Shown here piece by piece: positions 5,888-6,137 of a DNA stretch of 6,137 bases. Where the stretch lies: assembly GCA_905236925.1 (NCBI GenBank), contig CAJOQS010000172.1, forward strand, positions 1 through 6,137. The letters run 5' to 3'. Within the stretch, counting starts at the first letter, position 1. Every line of letters begins with the position of its first letter. Source of the DNA: an uncultured Lachnospiraceae bacterium. GTDB lineage: Bacteria; Bacillota; Clostridia; Lachnospirales; Lachnospiraceae. The notes beneath the pieces were generated by a model. The model was not told the origin of the DNA. It worked only from the letters and a program-made list of their open reading frames with translations, and searched no databases. A program made the position numbers and the translations under genes.

Positions 5888-6137
5888 TTACTTCGAGATA
5901 ACTGTGCGTCCGATCTTGATCTGAACTGAGAATGTGCCGTAAACACTGTTGTTCAGACCGCCGACCGTGATCTTGATGATGTTGTACTGGTTCTGTGAAC
6001 CGGGTCCGGTCTTCTCGCAATCGGTTATCTTGTCGGTTACATCCGTGCCGTCAACATAGAGCTTGAAGCACTGTGTAAGAGCGCCGGGAAGTGATCCGCT
6101 GACGCTGCTTGAGATTACCTCGTACTTTGTCTCGGGC
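5888..6137 (-). CDS. Unrecognised protein, C-terminal 82 residues only (beta-rich, possibly extracytoplasmic)
   Basis: The minus strand is open from the window edge to a tandem stop TAATAA (5890-5885). The translated end is rich in Ser, Thr, Gly, Val and Ile with alternating polar and hydrophobic residues: it contains KLYVDGTDVTDKIT, NIIKITVGGLNNS and GTFSVQIKIG, and ends RTVISK. This suggests beta strands of a surface or secreted domain. Two Cys residues (in TQCFK and TDCEK) could form a disulfide. There is no hydrophobic C-terminal helix or LPxTG-type anchor within the 82 residues. I do not recognise the family, and the N-terminus is outside the window. The strong hairpin at 5820-5859 follows its stop by 25 bp, which supports a real gene end here. 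Codon choice resembles that of the neighbouring genes. Confidence 0.75.
   Translation of the reverse strand, partial: PETKYEVISSSVSGSLPGALTQCFKLYVDGTDVTDKITDCEKTGPGSQNQYNIIKITVGGLNNSVYGTFSVQIKIGRTVISK

Overview
The window looks like chromosomal DNA of an anaerobic Clostridia-type Firmicute (Lachnospiraceae or Oscillospiraceae/Ruminococcus-like). The reasons are purine-rich Shine-Dalgarno sites, a glutamine synthetase gene followed by an ANTAR antiterminator gene, and a lysophospholipid acyltransferase with a C-terminal zinc ribbon. The genus cannot be named from this sequence alone. There are no tRNA or rRNA genes, insertion sequences, CRISPR arrays or phage genes.

Layout, left to right. On the plus strand: (1) the 3' part of a glutamine synthetase gene (2-916, 5' end outside the window). 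(2) A response-regulator-like ANTAR RNA-binding protein (953-1534), probably in the same operon. (3) A good sigma-A-type promoter in the next gap (1540-1569). (4) A 699-residue tandem AAA+ protein (1622-3721) with a degenerate Clp-like first module and an intact CbxX/CfqX (SpoVK-like) second module. (5) A TraX-family membrane protein (3754-4626). On the minus strand, convergent with traX and overlapping it by 17 bp: (6) a PlsC-like acyltransferase with a zinc ribbon and a C-terminal extension (5812-4610). (7) The C-terminal 82 codons of an unrecognised beta-rich protein (6137-5888). A long hairpin between (6) and (7) looks like the terminator of (7); it overlaps the -10 box and Shine-Dalgarno of (6).

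How the genes may work together. The GS/ANTAR pair is a nitrogen-assimilation unit: the ANTAR protein probably controls transcription readthrough of nitrogen genes, perhaps its own operon, by binding leader RNA. The AAA+ and TraX genes are 32 bp apart and probably co-transcribed, but no functional link is visible. The acyltransferase is a membrane-lipid gene with its own promoter.

The points most worth a second look are the dead-plus-active AAA architecture, the glutamine synthetase with a Lys where the catalytic flap Glu is expected and no usual C-terminal tail, the receiver domain lacking its phosphorylation pocket, and the compact terminator/promoter/ribosome-site overlap at 5813-5871. Nothing here proves a new multi-gene system. 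Family calls are from motif recognition, not from database searches.
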